64,000 nucleotides of DNA from Streptococcus didelphis DSM 15616 (GTDB taxonomy: Bacteria > Bacillota > Bacilli > Lactobacillales > Streptococcaceae), in assembly GCF_000380005.1 (NCBI RefSeq), contig NZ_KB904199.1:1-64000 (forward strand), written 5' to 3'. Positions 17,554 through 27,397 of the stretch are shown here, in pieces. Numbering within the stretch: position 1 is the stretch's first letter; the number at the start of each line of letters is the position of its first letter. The position numbers and the translations under genes were made by a program. The notes under the pieces are model-generated. The model was given only the letters and a program-made list of their open reading frames with translations, made no database searches and was not told the DNA's origin.

Positions 17554-18537
17554 ATGAAAATAATAATTTCAGATTATCCTGATTCAATGATGCCAAGTCA
17601 TGACTATGAAAAGGAAATACTCAGAAAAGGTCTAGGTGAAGAAACAGAAATCCTTGTATATGAGTATGATGACACTAAACGGCAAGAATTTTTTGAGGTA
17701 ATTAAGGATGCAGATGCTATATTAACAGCCTTTACCCGCATTGATAGTGATGCCATGGATCATGCTCCTCACCTAAAAGTCATTTCAATGAATGCTACAG
17801 GTTATGATAATGTTGACTTAGAAGCAGCTAATCAGCGTCATATTGGGGTTTGTCCAGTTGGGGAGTATTGCACAAAAGATGTAGCCGAATTTACCATTAC
17901 CATGATGATGGCTCTAGTTAAAAATATTAAATACTATAGCCATGATATTGATTTTAATAAGAACTGGCGTTATAATTATCCAGTTCCCAACTGTAGGCTA
18001 TCTGATATGACCTTGGGGATTTGTGGTCTGGGTAAGATTGGTAAAACAGTTGCTAGGAAAGCTCTGGGGTTAGGAATGACAGTTATTGCCTGCGATCCTT
18101 TTATTACAAAACCAGATAATTTAGAGCTTGAACTAGTAACAAAAGAAGAACTTTTTGCAAGAGCTGATATTATTACCAATAATATGAATCTTAATGAAAC
18201 CAATTATTCTTTCTTTGATGCCAAGGCCTTTAATCAAATGGTAAAAAAACCCTATTTCATTAATATGGGACGAGGACCTTGTGTTGTTGAAGCTGATTTA
18301 ATTGCTGCGCTTGATAAGAAGCTGTTAAAAGGAGCTGCTCTAGATGTCTTAAAAGATGAAACGCCAGATTTGGAGAATCATCCTCTAGTGGGACGCGAAA
18401 ATGTTTTTATTACTCCTCATGCAGCTTTTTATTCTAAATCTTCCTTAAAAGATCTCCAAAGAATTTCAACAGAAAATATTGTTCACTATTTAACTGGAAA
18501 AAAAGAAAAGGTATTCAAGTTGGTTAGTGATTATTAA
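17554..18537 (+). CDS. D-isomer-specific 2-hydroxyacid dehydrogenase
   Basis: This 327-residue NAD-dependent oxidoreductase is of the D-2-hydroxyacid dehydrogenase family and would reduce a 2-oxoacid or run in reverse. It has the Rossmann motif GICGLGKIGKTVARKALGLG near residues 153-172, the catalytic Arg in INMGRGP, the Glu in VLKDETPDLENHPL and the acid His in ITPHAAFYS. The ATG at 17554 is used because AAGTTAGG lies at a reasonable distance; a GTG nine bases earlier is too close to it. It closes the PucR-linked operon and ends at a terminator. It may handle the carbon skeleton left after amino-group removal, but this is inference. Confidence 0.88.
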   Translation: MKIIISDYPDSMMPSHDYEKEILRKGLGEETEILVYEYDDTKRQEFFEVIKDADAILTAFTRIDSDAMDHAPHLKVISMNATGYDNVDLEAANQRHIGVCPVGEYCTKDVAEFTITMMMALVKNIKYYSHDIDFNKNWRYNYPVPNCRLSDMTLGICGLGKIGKTVARKALGLGMTVIACDPFITKPDNLELELVTKEELFARADIITNNMNLNETNYSFFDAKAFNQMVKKPYFINMGRGPCVVEADLIAALDKKLLKGAALDVLKDETPDLENHPLVGRENVFITPHAAFYSKSSLKDLQRISTENIVHYLTGKKEKVFKLVSDY

Positions 18538-18570
18538 ATCTCCCTTTTAAAAGACTAAAAAGATATTGTA

Positions 18571-18600
18571 AGGCTGTCAAAATGGGCAGCCTCCTTTTTT
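18571..18600 (+). terminator. terminator of the carbamoyltransferase operon
   Basis: AGGCTGTC pairs with GGCAGCCT (one G-T pair) around six bases and is followed by CCTTTTTT. Confidence 0.8.
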
Positions 18601-18660
18601 ATGAGTAAGTTTATAAACCTTGCTAAAAGTCTGGCTCTTTAGGTGGAAATAATAAAAGTT

Positions 18661-18689
18661 TTGACGAATAGGTAAAATTAGCGTAAAAT
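18661..18689 (+). promoter_or_regulatory. rpoE promoter
   Basis: TTGACG (18661-18666) and TAAAAT (18684-18689) are spaced by 17 bases, about 30 bases before the rpoE start codon. Confidence 0.65.
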
Positions 18690-18720
18690 AGATAGGAATG
18701 ATAAAATAAGGAGAATTGCC

Positions 18721-19287
18721 TTGAAATTAGACATATTTGCGGGACAAGAAAAAAGCGAACTTTCCATGATTGAAGTTGCTCGTGCTATTTTGGAAGAGCG
18801 AGGACGCGATAATGAAATGTATTTTAGCGACTTAGTTAATGATATTCAGTCATTTTTAGGAAAAACTGATGCGGAAATCCGTCATGCTTTGCCATTTTTT
18901 TATACTGATTTAAATACTGACGGAAGTTTTATTCCCTTAGGTGATAATAAATGGGGTCTTCGCTCATGGTATGCTATTGATGAGATCGATGAAGAAATTA
19001 TCACACTTGAAGAGGAAGAAGATGGTTCACCAAAACGTAAGAGAAAACGTGTTAATGCCTTTATGGATGGTGATGAAGATGCTATTGACTATAATGATGA
19101 TGATCCAGAAGATGTTAGTTTTGAAGAAGAAACTACTGAAGTAGAATATGATGAAGAAGATCCAGATGATGAAAAATCTGAAGTTGAATCTTATGATTCA
19201 GAATTAAATGAAATCATTCCTGAAGATGATATTGAAGAAGTAGAAATCAACGAAGAAGATGAAGACGATGAGGAAGATGAAGAATAA
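18721..19287 (+). CDS. rpoE: DNA-directed RNA polymerase delta subunit
   Basis: Delta is the Firmicutes-specific RNA polymerase subunit that improves recycling and promoter selectivity. The 188-residue product has the folded N-terminal HARE-HTH domain ([20 protein letters not shown], then [19 protein letters not shown]). From about residue 95 it turns into a highly acidic, unstructured tail of Asp and Glu. The start is TTG, supported by AAGGAG nine bases upstream and the lack of any nearby ATG. The gene stands directly before pyrG, the usual Gram-positive order. Confidence 0.95.
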   Translation: MKLDIFAGQEKSELSMIEVARAILEERGRDNEMYFSDLVNDIQSFLGKTDAEIRHALPFFYTDLNTDGSFIPLGDNKWGLRSWYAIDEIDEEIITLEEEEDGSPKRKRKRVNAFMDGDEDAIDYNDDDPEDVSFEEETTEVEYDEEDPDDEKSEVESYDSELNEIIPEDDIEEVEINEEDEDDEEDEE

Positions 19288-19337
19288 ATTTTCGCTTACT
19301 TTTTAGATAAAGATTTTTAAAAAATCTCACAATCTAT

Positions 19338-19434
19338 TTGACAAAAATCATGATATAGTTTATATTATTACTCGGGCACCTCTTTATGAGGTCAATCAGG
19401 GCTCCCTATTAAGTAGGGAGCTATTTTTATTTTT
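19338..19434 (+). promoter_or_regulatory. pyrG promoter and CTP-responsive attenuator leader
   Basis: TTGACA (19338-19343) and TATATT (19361-19366) are 17 bases apart. The first G residues at the expected start are GGGC (19374-19377). A small hairpin ACCTC/GAGGT follows at 19378-19392, then a terminator, GCTCCCTA/TAGGGAGC at 19401-19421 with a T-rich tail. In Bacillus subtilis pyrG, low CTP makes polymerase stutter at GGGC and add extra G residues. These pair with the CUCCCU strand of the terminator hairpin and prevent termination. Every element of that mechanism is present here in the right order. Confidence 0.85.
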
Positions 19435-19535
19435 TCAAGCAATAGTAACTGTGTGCTTTGCTAAAAGTGGTTGGGAAGTAAAGCTTCTTATCGCATACAA
19501 GCTGTAATCCCATTTTATAAAATAGCAGACAATAG

Positions 19536-21161
<1,626 letters not shown>

Positions 21162-21170
21162 AAACAAGTT

Positions 21171-21207
21171 CTGCTAAGGGCAATTAGTGCTCTTAGCAGC
21201 TCTCTTT
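21171..21207 (+). terminator. pyrG terminator
   Basis: CTGCTAAGGGC pairs with GCTCTTAGCAG, one G-T pair included, followed by a pyrimidine-rich CTCTCTTTT tail. Confidence 0.75.
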
Positions 21208-21241
21208 TAATGCCATATGCTCTTATATAAGAGGTTTTGAT

Positions 21242-23017
21242 ATGTTTTCTTTATTTTTGCCGCTTCTTGAAAGAGTGGGCTTGATTATCTTATTGGCTAA
21301 TCTTCTAATGATTAGCCCTTTTTATAAAAAGATGATGTACCACCGTAAGTCCTTACGCGTGCGATGGGTGCTGATTCTAACCTTTAGTATTTTTGCTATT
21401 ATTAGTAATTTTACTGGTATTTTGGTATCTCCCTCATCACATCTTGACCATGGTGGTTTGGTTAATCTTTCTGGGCATACTTCAATTGCCAATACACGAA
21501 CACTTACGATTGGGATGTCAGGTTTAATTGGTGGGCCTTTTGTCGGCTTCTTTGTAGCCTTGATTTCAGGATCAGTACGCTGGCTGCAAGGGGGAATAGC
21601 ACCACATACCTATTTTATTTCGTCTGTTTTAATTGGCCTTTTGTCTGGCTTTCTAGGGAAAATTAGTCTAGAAAAAAATCGTTATCCTGCTGTTTGGCAA
21701 GGAAGTCTTTGTGGTGCCTTGATGGAGGTCATCCAGATGCTTTGTATCTTTATCTTCCATCCAAATAAGGGGCAGGCCCTTGATTTGATTTTTACGATTG
21801 CTATTCCCATGGCCTTTGTCAATGCTTTAGGAACAGGTATCTTTTTATCCATTATTTTAGGTACCCTACGTCAAGAAGAAAGTATGAAGGCTATTCAGAC
21901 CCATGATGTTTTGGAATTAGCTCATAAAACCTTGCCTTATTTTCGTCAGGGTTTAACCCAGGAATCAGCTGAAAAAGCTGCTAATGAAATAAAGAAATTC
22001 ATGCGGGTTTCGGCAGTAAGTGTCACTAATAAGCATTCTATATTAGCTCATGTTGGAGCAGCTAGTGATCATCATATTCCCACAAAGGAAATTATTACTG
22101 ATTTATCTAAGGAAGTTATCAATAGCGGGGACATCCATGTTGCCAATAAAAAAACGGATATTGGTTGTACAAATCCAAATTGTCCTTTAGCTGCCGCGAT
22201 TGTTGTTCCCTTGTTTGTGAAAAAAGAAGTTGTTGGAACCTTTAAGCTTTATTTTACCAACCCTGATAGTCTGACTCATGTAGAAGTTCAGCTGGCAAAA
22301 GGTTTAGGTGATATTTTTTCATCTCAACTTGAATTAGGACAAATTGATTTAGAACGTGGGCTTTTAAAGGATGCTGAAATTAAGTCCTTACAGGCCCAGG
22401 TTAACCCGCACTTTTTGTTTAATGCTATTAACACGATTTCATCCCTTATAAGAATTGATAAGGAAAAGGCCCGGGAGCTCTTATTGCAATTAGGTCATTA
22501 TTTCCGTGCTAACATAAATAGTACTAGACAAAATGTCATTTCTGTTGAAGAAGAACTAAGGCATTTACAGGCTTATTTAACCATTGAACAAGCTCGATTT
22601 CCAGATCGATATGACCTTTCTATTACAGTTCCTACAGAGCTTAAAAAAGTAGCTATCCCACCATTTGTTATTCAAATTTTAGTTGAAAATGCTCTTAAAC
22701 ATGCCTTTTTGGGACGTAAAAAAGGCAATCGAGTGACTGTTCAGGTAGAAGCACTGCCTTCTAAGCGGCTACATATTAGTGTTCGAGATAATGGTTTTGG
22801 CATTGCCCCATCTCTCAAAGATAAGTTAGGTAAGGAGACGGTACCTTCAAAACGAGGTACAGGATCAGCTCTGGAAAATCTTAATCGTAGATTAATCAGT
22901 CTCTATGGAGATAATGCCAAACTAAGTATTGATTCTGATAATAAGGGGACTTCTTTTGAGATTTTTATTCCCCTTCAGCTAATTGAGGAGAAAACGGATG
23001 AAAGTAGCAATTATTGA
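21242..23017 (+). CDS. lytS: sensor histidine kinase LytS
   Basis: This 591-residue membrane kinase of the LytS/YehU family is the partner of the LytR regulator encoded next. Order of parts: the 5TM-LYT multi-helix sensor domain (about 1-200, with SGHTSIANTRTLTIGMSGLI), a GAF-like domain (about 215-355), the His_kinase segment with phosphoacceptor His390 in QVNPHFLFNAINTISSLIRI, and an HATPase domain with VENALKHAF and DNGFGI. In streptococci and staphylococci LytSR controls lrgAB and responds to pyruvate and membrane state. An AAGAGG ribosome site precedes the ATG. The 3' end overlaps lytR by 20 bases. Confidence 0.95.
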   Translation: MFSLFLPLLERVGLIILLANLLMISPFYKKMMYHRKSLRVRWVLILTFSIFAIISNFTGILVSPSSHLDHGGLVNLSGHTSIANTRTLTIGMSGLIGGPFVGFFVALISGSVRWLQGGIAPHTYFISSVLIGLLSGFLGKISLEKNRYPAVWQGSLCGALMEVIQMLCIFIFHPNKGQALDLIFTIAIPMAFVNALGTGIFLSIILGTLRQEESMKAIQTHDVLELAHKTLPYFRQGLTQESAEKAANEIKKFMRVSAVSVTNKHSILAHVGAASDHHIPTKEIITDLSKEVINSGDIHVANKKTDIGCTNPNCPLAAAIVVPLFVKKEVVGTFKLYFTNPDSLTHVEVQLAKGLGDIFSSQLELGQIDLERGLLKDAEIKSLQAQVNPHFLFNAINTISSLIRIDKEKARELLLQLGHYFRANINSTRQNVISVEEELRHLQAYLTIEQARFPDRYDLSITVPTELKKVAIPPFVIQILVENALKHAFLGRKKGNRVTVQVEALPSKRLHISVRDNGFGIAPSLKDKLGKETVPSKRGTGSALENLNRRLISLYGDNAKLSIDSDNKGTSFEIFIPLQLIEEKTDESSNY

Positions 23018-23726
23018 TGACGAACCATTAGCAAGGATGGAGCTTCGCTATTTATTACAAGAAACCAATGAAGTAACAGCTATTTATGAAGGTGACTCGA
23101 TAGAAGATGCCTTTCAAATTATACTTGCAGATCAGCCGGACCTTCTTTTTCTAGATATTCATTTAACAGAAGAAAGCGGGCTAGACTTAGCCAAAAGATT
23201 GGCAAGAATTCCTCATTCTCCCTTAATTATTTTTGCCACTGCCTATGATAATTATGCCTTAGATGCTTTTGAGGTAAATGCCATAGACTATGTTTTAAAG
23301 CCTTTTGAACAAGAGCGTATTGAAAAATCAATTCAAAAAGCTAAAAGGGTCTTAGATGCTAAATCAAAAGAGAAAAGCTTACAGTCTAAGGAAAAAAATA
23401 GTAATCGCCTCACTATTGAGACAAATGAACGGATTTATCTCTTAGACTTTGCAGATATTATTTATTGTGAGGTACAGGGTAAGGAGACTACCGTCTACAC
23501 TAAGGCAGGTAATTATACTAGTCAGACAAGCTTAGCAGCAATTGAAAAATACTTAAATTCACAGCTTTTTATTAAAGTCCATCGTTCTTATATTATTAAC
23601 CATAAAGAAATTAAGGAAATTCAACCCTGGTTTAATCAAACCTATCAGGTCACTATGTCAAATGGGGGTAAGGTACCTGTGTCTAGATCTTATATTAAAG
23701 AATTTAAAGATGAAGTAGGCTTATAA
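22998..23726 (+). CDS. lytR: LytTR-type response regulator LytR
   Basis: This 242-residue response regulator has a receiver domain (phosphoacceptor Asp53 in LLFLDIHL; conserved KPF at the end of the domain). It is joined by a lysine-rich linker to a LytTR DNA-binding domain (IYLLDFADIIYCEVQGKETT, VPVSRSYIKEFK). The ATG at 22998 sits eight bases after GAGGAG, inside the lytS coding sequence. An earlier in-frame start would overlap the ribosome site. The product probably activates lrgAB, encoded 130 bases downstream. Confidence 0.95.
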   Translation: MKVAIIDDEPLARMELRYLLQETNEVTAIYEGDSIEDAFQIILADQPDLLFLDIHLTEESGLDLAKRLARIPHSPLIIFATAYDNYALDAFEVNAIDYVLKPFEQERIEKSIQKAKRVLDAKSKEKSLQSKEKNSNRLTIETNERIYLLDFADIIYCEVQGKETTVYTKAGNYTSQTSLAAIEKYLNSQLFIKVHRSYIINHKEIKEIQPWFNQTYQVTMSNGGKVPVSRSYIKEFKDEVGL

Positions 23727-23767
23727 AATAGTATTTTAAGTTGCATTTTAAGCATCTCATACTTATA

Positions 23768-23781
23768 TGAAAACGTTTTAG
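23768..23781 (+). promoter_or_regulatory. candidate cre site upstream of lrgAB
   Basis: TGAAAACGTTTTAG matches 12 of 14 positions of the CcpA consensus TGWAANCGNTNWCA. It lies between lytR and lrgA, and CcpA control of lrgAB is known in Streptococcus mutans. Confidence 0.5.
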
Positions 23782-23784
23782 ACC

Positions 23785-23810
23785 AAAAAGAGCTTTTTAG
23801 GCTCTTTTTT
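23785..23810 (+). terminator. terminator or attenuator between lytR and lrgA
   Basis: AAAAAGAGC and GCTCTTTTT form a perfect stem with a seven-base loop and a T tail. It may simply end the lytSR transcript. If the lrgAB promoter lies upstream of it, near the cre site, it would act as an attenuator. Confidence 0.7.
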
Positions 23811-23855
23811 ATTTATAATAAAACCATCAAAAGCAATGCAAAAGGAGTTATTGAG

Positions 23856-24305
23856 ATGAAAAAAATGTATTCCACTATATATCAAAGTGTGGTTATTGGG
23901 ATTATTGTTCTGATATCAAAAGTTATTGAAGCTGTTTTACCTTTTACTATGCCAGCTTCTGTTATTGGCTTGGTTCTCTTATTCTTAGCTCTTTGCCTTC
24001 ATATTATTAAATTGGAGCAGGTTGAGAAGGTTGGAGATGCTTTGGTTGATAATATTGGTCTCTTCTTTGTACCTGCTGGAATCTCAGTTATTAATTCCCT
24101 AGATTTATTAAAGGCACATTTTGTTCTTAATATCTTATTAATATTTGTTTCAACGATTTTATTATTGGTAGGAACAGGTTATATGACACAGGCTCTACTC
24201 AGCTTCAATCCTAAAAAGATTACTCTTGCTAAAAAAGAAGCTTCTGAGCAAAAAAAATTAGCAGCAAACAAAGGCATTTCAACACAGCATTCATTTGCTA
24301 AATAA
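23856..24305 (+). CDS. lrgA: holin-like/pyruvate-transport protein LrgA
   Basis: LrgA is a small CidA/LrgA family membrane protein that works with LrgB in stationary-phase pyruvate uptake and in control of lysis. The 149 residues give four hydrophobic helices ([20 protein letters not shown] at the start and the family segment [15 protein letters not shown] at about 66-80). They end in a charged cytoplasmic tail rich in Lys, longer than in some homologues. AAAGGAG precedes the ATG. It is 11 bases from lrgB. Confidence 0.92.
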   Translation: MKKMYSTIYQSVVIGIIVLISKVIEAVLPFTMPASVIGLVLLFLALCLHIIKLEQVEKVGDALVDNIGLFFVPAGISVINSLDLLKAHFVLNILLIFVSTILLLVGTGYMTQALLSFNPKKITLAKKEASEQKKLAANKGISTQHSFAK

Positions 24306-24316
24306 AGGAGGAACCT

Positions 24317-25024
24317 ATGGCAACATTATTATCTATTTTAAAAGTGTCACCTATCTTTGGGGTACTCTTATCTATTGGGACTTTCTTTATTGGACAAATT
24401 TTATTTAAAAAAACAAGGGGATTCTTCCTCTTTGCTCCCTTATTTATGGCAATGGTACTTGGTATTTTATGTTTAAAATTAACAGGGATTTCCTTTAATG
24501 AATACAATAAGGGAGGTCAAGTTATCAGTTTCTTTTTAGAACCTGCAACCATCTGCTTTGCTATTCCCCTTTATAAAAGACGTGATGTTTTGAAAAAATA
24601 CTGGCTTCAAATAATTGGTGGTATTACACTTGGTAGTGTTCTTGCTGTTTATGGAATTTTCCTTATCTCAACAGTCCTAGGTTTGGGTAAAATTGTTACG
24701 GCTTCTATGATGCCTCAAGTAGCAACAACAGCTATTGCTATGCCAACTTCAGTAGCCTTGGGAGGTTCTGCTGAGTTAACCTCTTTGGCTTGTATTTTAA
24801 ACGCTGTAATTATTTATGCCCTTGCTAAACCTTTAGTTAAGCTATTTAAGATTAAGAATCCTATTGCACGAGGCTTAGCCTTAGGAACTTCAGGTCATTC
24901 ACTAGGTGTTTCTGCAGCTAAGGATATGGGTGAAGTTGAAGCCTCTATGGCCTCTATTGCATTGGTTATTGTAGGTGTTATTGTAACAGTAGTGGTGCCT
25001 ATTATGGCTAGTATTCTATTTTAA
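24317..25024 (+). CDS. lrgB: LrgB family membrane protein
   Basis: This 235-residue multi-pass protein (about seven helices) is of the LrgB/CidB/YohK family. Characteristic segments are [40 protein letters not shown] and [20 protein letters not shown]. It acts in the membrane with LrgA; the pair is linked to pyruvate import and to murein hydrolase control. AAAGGAGG precedes the ATG. A strong terminator overlaps the stop codon. Confidence 0.94.
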   Translation: MATLLSILKVSPIFGVLLSIGTFFIGQILFKKTRGFFLFAPLFMAMVLGILCLKLTGISFNEYNKGGQVISFFLEPATICFAIPLYKRRDVLKKYWLQIIGGITLGSVLAVYGIFLISTVLGLGKIVTASMMPQVATTAIAMPTSVALGGSAELTSLACILNAVIIYALAKPLVKLFKIKNPIARGLALGTSGHSLGVSAAKDMGEVEASMASIALVIVGVIVTVVVPIMASILF

Positions 25025-25070
25025 AAACCTAAAAAAAGAAAGTATAGGGGCTTTCTTTTTTTAGGTTTTT
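25024..25070 (+). terminator. lrgAB terminator
   Basis: A long stem AAAACCTAAAAAAAGAAAG/CTTTCTTTTTTTAGGTTTT around eight bases closes the lrgAB operon. Confidence 0.85.
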
Positions 25071-25086
25071 AGGGTAAACTTATCTT

Positions 25087-26013
25087 ATGAAAATAGTTCG
25101 AATATCAAAGTACCTTCTTATCTTGTTAGTTGTTTCTTTTATTGCCAGTGTTGGCGCTAGCTTTTATTTTTTCCATGTAGCTCAGGTCAGAGAAGAAAAA
25201 AGCTTTATCAAGAATGGCCCACGTTCAAAAGAGGATCCTTTATATGCGTCTGACCAAGCATTTGATCACTTAAAGGTGGAAAAACATCACATTACTAATC
25301 GTGGTTATAAACAAGTTGCCTGGTATTTACCAGCAAAGACAAAAACCAATAAAACAGCTATTGTAGTCCACGGCTTTGCCAATTCTAAAGAAAATATGAA
25401 ATCCTATGCTATGATTTTTTATGATTTAGGATACAATGTCCTCATGCCAGATAATGAAGCCCATGGAGAAAGTCAAGGCAATCTTATTGGCTATGGATGG
25501 AATGACCGATTGAACCTTATTGCTTGGAGCAAGTGGTTGGTAAAAAATAATGCCCAATCAGAAATTTCCTTATTTGGTTTATCAATGGGGGCTGCAACGG
25601 TTATGATGGCAAGTGGTGAAAAACTACCAGAACAGGTTAAGACAATTATTGAAGATTGTGGTTATAATAGTGTCTGGGATGAATTAAAATATAAAGCTAA
25701 AGAGATGTACCATCTTCCAGCCTTTCCTCTCTTATACGAAGTTTCTGCGATTTCAAAGCTAAGAGCTGGTTATAGTTATGGGGAAGCAAGTTCAGTTAAA
25801 CAACTTGAAAAAAATAAGTTACCAGTCTTATTTATCCATGGGGATAAAGATGATTTTGTGCCTACAGAAATGGTTTATCACAATTATAAGGCTACTGCTG
25901 GAGAAAAAGAATTATTCATCGTAAAAGGGGCTAAGCATGCAGAGTCTCTTGCAACAGACCCAGTAACATATAAAGAAAAAATAGCATCATTTTTAGAAAA
26001 ATATGCTAAGTAG
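25087..26013 (+). CDS. alpha/beta hydrolase with N-terminal membrane anchor
   Basis: This 308-residue serine hydrolase has one N-terminal membrane helix (about 7-29), so it is likely anchored and faces outward. It has an alpha/beta-hydrolase core: VVHGFANSKENM oxyanion segment, nucleophile elbow GLSMGAATVM, catalytic Asp in FIHGDKDDFVP and catalytic His in KGAKHAESLA. Similar streptococcal proteins are annotated as cell-surface hydrolases or lysophospholipase-like. The physiological ester is unknown. The ribosome site is weak, and the gene stands alone between lrgAB and tRNA-Leu. Confidence 0.85.
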   Translation: MKIVRISKYLLILLVVSFIASVGASFYFFHVAQVREEKSFIKNGPRSKEDPLYASDQAFDHLKVEKHHITNRGYKQVAWYLPAKTKTNKTAIVVHGFANSKENMKSYAMIFYDLGYNVLMPDNEAHGESQGNLIGYGWNDRLNLIAWSKWLVKNNAQSEISLFGLSMGAATVMMASGEKLPEQVKTIIEDCGYNSVWDELKYKAKEMYHLPAFPLLYEVSAISKLRAGYSYGEASSVKQLEKNKLPVLFIHGDKDDFVPTEMVYHNYKATAGEKELFIVKGAKHAESLATDPVTYKEKIASFLEKYAK

Positions 26014-26066
26014 CTATTGACAGAAAAAAAGGAAATTGCTATAATTATTAATGTTGCTGATGAGTT

Positions 26067-26152
26067 GCGGGGATGGCGGAATTGGCAGACGCGCAGGACT
26101 AAGGATCCTGTGACCGCTTTAGGTCGTGAGGGTTCAAGTCCCTCTCTCCGCA
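26067..26152 (+). tRNA. tRNA-Leu (AAG)
   Basis: This is a class II tRNA of 86 nt. The acceptor stem is GCGGGGA/TCTCCGC with one G-T pair and discriminator A. The D arm contains TGGCGGAATTGGCAGACGC. The anticodon stem CAGGA/TCCTG holds the loop CTAAGGA with anticodon AAG. A long variable arm and the T arm GGGTTCAAGTCCC follow. It decodes CUU leucine codons and is a single gene, not part of an array. Confidence 0.96.
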
Positions 26153-26160
26153 TAGATTAT

Positions 26161-26183
26161 AAATGGACTTAGGTCCATTTTTT
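26161..26183 (+). terminator. tRNA-Leu terminator
   Basis: AAATGGAC/GTCCATTT hairpin followed by T residues, eight bases after the tRNA. Confidence 0.8.
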
Positions 26184-26197
26184 CTTTGCTAGATTCA

Positions 26198-26222
26198 AAA
26201 AGAGGGCTTTGCCCTTTTTTTG
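26198..26222 (+). terminator. second terminator behind tRNA-Leu
   Basis: AAAGAGGGC and GCCCTTTTTTT form a short stem-loop with a T tail. It is probably a back-up stop. Confidence 0.65.
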
Positions 26223-26269
26223 TATCTTTTTAGGCTTTTATTAAGCTACTGCTTGGTAAAAATAACACT

Positions 26270-26310
26270 AAAAACCTAGCTTCTTAAATAATTATGGAGC
26301 TAGATTTTTA
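26270..26310 (-). terminator. terminator of the AraC-family regulator gene
   Basis: ACCTAGCT/AGCTAGAT-type arms around about 15 bases lie immediately after the stop of the minus-strand regulator. The A run at the left end gives U residues in the minus-strand transcript. Confidence 0.6.
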
Positions 26311-26312
26311 GT

Positions 26313-27158
26313 TTAAGAGCTTATCTTTTTTCTATTTTTACGCCACTGGCTAGGTGAAATACCATATTGCCGTTTAAAAGCAGCGGAGAAATTAAATTGG
26401 TTGGAATAGCCTGCCTGCTCAGCAATATCATTGAGATGAAGACTACTATTTTTTAACAGATCACAGGCCTTACTCAGACGGTATTGAATTAAAAATTGTT
26501 GGGGAGAACTGTTGGTTTGTTCTCTAAAGAGACGGCAGAAGTAGTGCCTATTAAGGTTGCAAGACTTGGCAATTTCTTCTACTGTAATATGAGACTGAAA
26601 ATTACGTTCAATAAAATTAATGGCCTCGCGAATATAGAAATCTTTTGTTTCACTATGAGAAATCACTTTATGATTAAGAGATTGGCTAATCAAGGCATCC
26701 ATAAAAAGATAAAGGTGAGCAATGGTTTTAGGACTTGACTGGTTATGACTCTTTAAAACATTCATAGCTTCTATATAGACGGAACTGTCAGTAGCAAATT
26801 TTTTCTGGGAAAAAATTAAATTATCACGATCTAGCCCAGCTTCTTTTAAGAAATAGTCACTCTTGAGTCCATCAAATTCAATCCAAATATAAGTCCAGGG
26901 CTTATGCTCATTTGCTTCATAGCTACATACTAAGTGGGGCGGAATGAGGAATCCTTGTCCTGCTTCTAGATGATAAGCCTGTTCTTCTTCAGTGTTATAA
27001 AAAGTACCTTGCCCAGAAACGATGTAGTGGAAGAGGTAGTGCTCTTTTAAGGAGGGTCCAAAAGAATGAAGGGGTGTGCAGGCTTCCTTACCAAATTGGA
27101 TAGGATATAAATCAACATAAGATAAATTATTGAATAAATAGAGTTCTTTGTGATTCAT
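26313..27158 (-). CDS. AraC family regulator, MsmR/RafR-like
   Basis: This 281-residue regulator has an N-terminal cupin-type sugar-sensing domain (YHLEAGQGFLIPPHLVCSYE at about 62-81). The C-terminal pair of AraC helix-turn-helices is seen as ITVEEIAKSCNLNRHYFCRL and LNDIAEQAGYSNQFNFSAAF, followed by GISPSQWRK. It diverges from the ABC transporter/alpha-galactosidase operon and, by analogy with MsmR of S. mutans and RafR of S. pneumoniae, should activate it when the sugar is present. Confidence 0.9.
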   Translation of the reverse strand: MNHKELYLFNNLSYVDLYPIQFGKEACTPLHSFGPSLKEHYLFHYIVSGQGTFYNTEEEQAYHLEAGQGFLIPPHLVCSYEANEHKPWTYIWIEFDGLKSDYFLKEAGLDRDNLIFSQKKFATDSSVYIEAMNVLKSHNQSSPKTIAHLYLFMDALISQSLNHKVISHSETKDFYIREAINFIERNFQSHITVEEIAKSCNLNRHYFCRLFREQTNSSPQQFLIQYRLSKACDLLKNSSLHLNDIAEQAGYSNQFNFSAAFKRQYGISPSQWRKNRKKISS

Positions 27159-27188
27159 AAAATCCTTTCTAAGTTTTGCATATTAATT

Positions 27189-27320
27189 AAAGCGCTTACT
27201 CATATATATTATAGCATTTTTATATGAAAATGTGACTTTTTATATGGGGAGGTGCTAATATAAGCCAAAAATCATATAAATAAAGTCAAATATTGGTATT
27301 CAAATGTATGCGCTTACTTG
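27189..27320. promoter_or_regulatory. divergent control region of the raf-type operon
   Basis: Two copies of GCGCTTACT stand in the same orientation at 27192-27200 and 27310-27318, 118 bases apart. Read on the other strand each gives AGTAAGCGC, close to a CcpA cre half. The first (AGTAAGCGCTTTAA) matches cre at about 11 of 14 positions. Between them lies an imperfect inverted pair, TGACTTTTTATATG (27233-27246) and CATATAAATAAAGTCA (27273-27288), a likely binding site for the divergent AraC-type regulator. Which protein binds which repeat is inference. Confidence 0.6.
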
Positions 27321-27397
27321 TTAAAATGAATCTGTTTCAATGAGTTAGATAAGCTTATTTTTTCTGACTCTTATATTAAAGAAATAGGGGTAAATCT

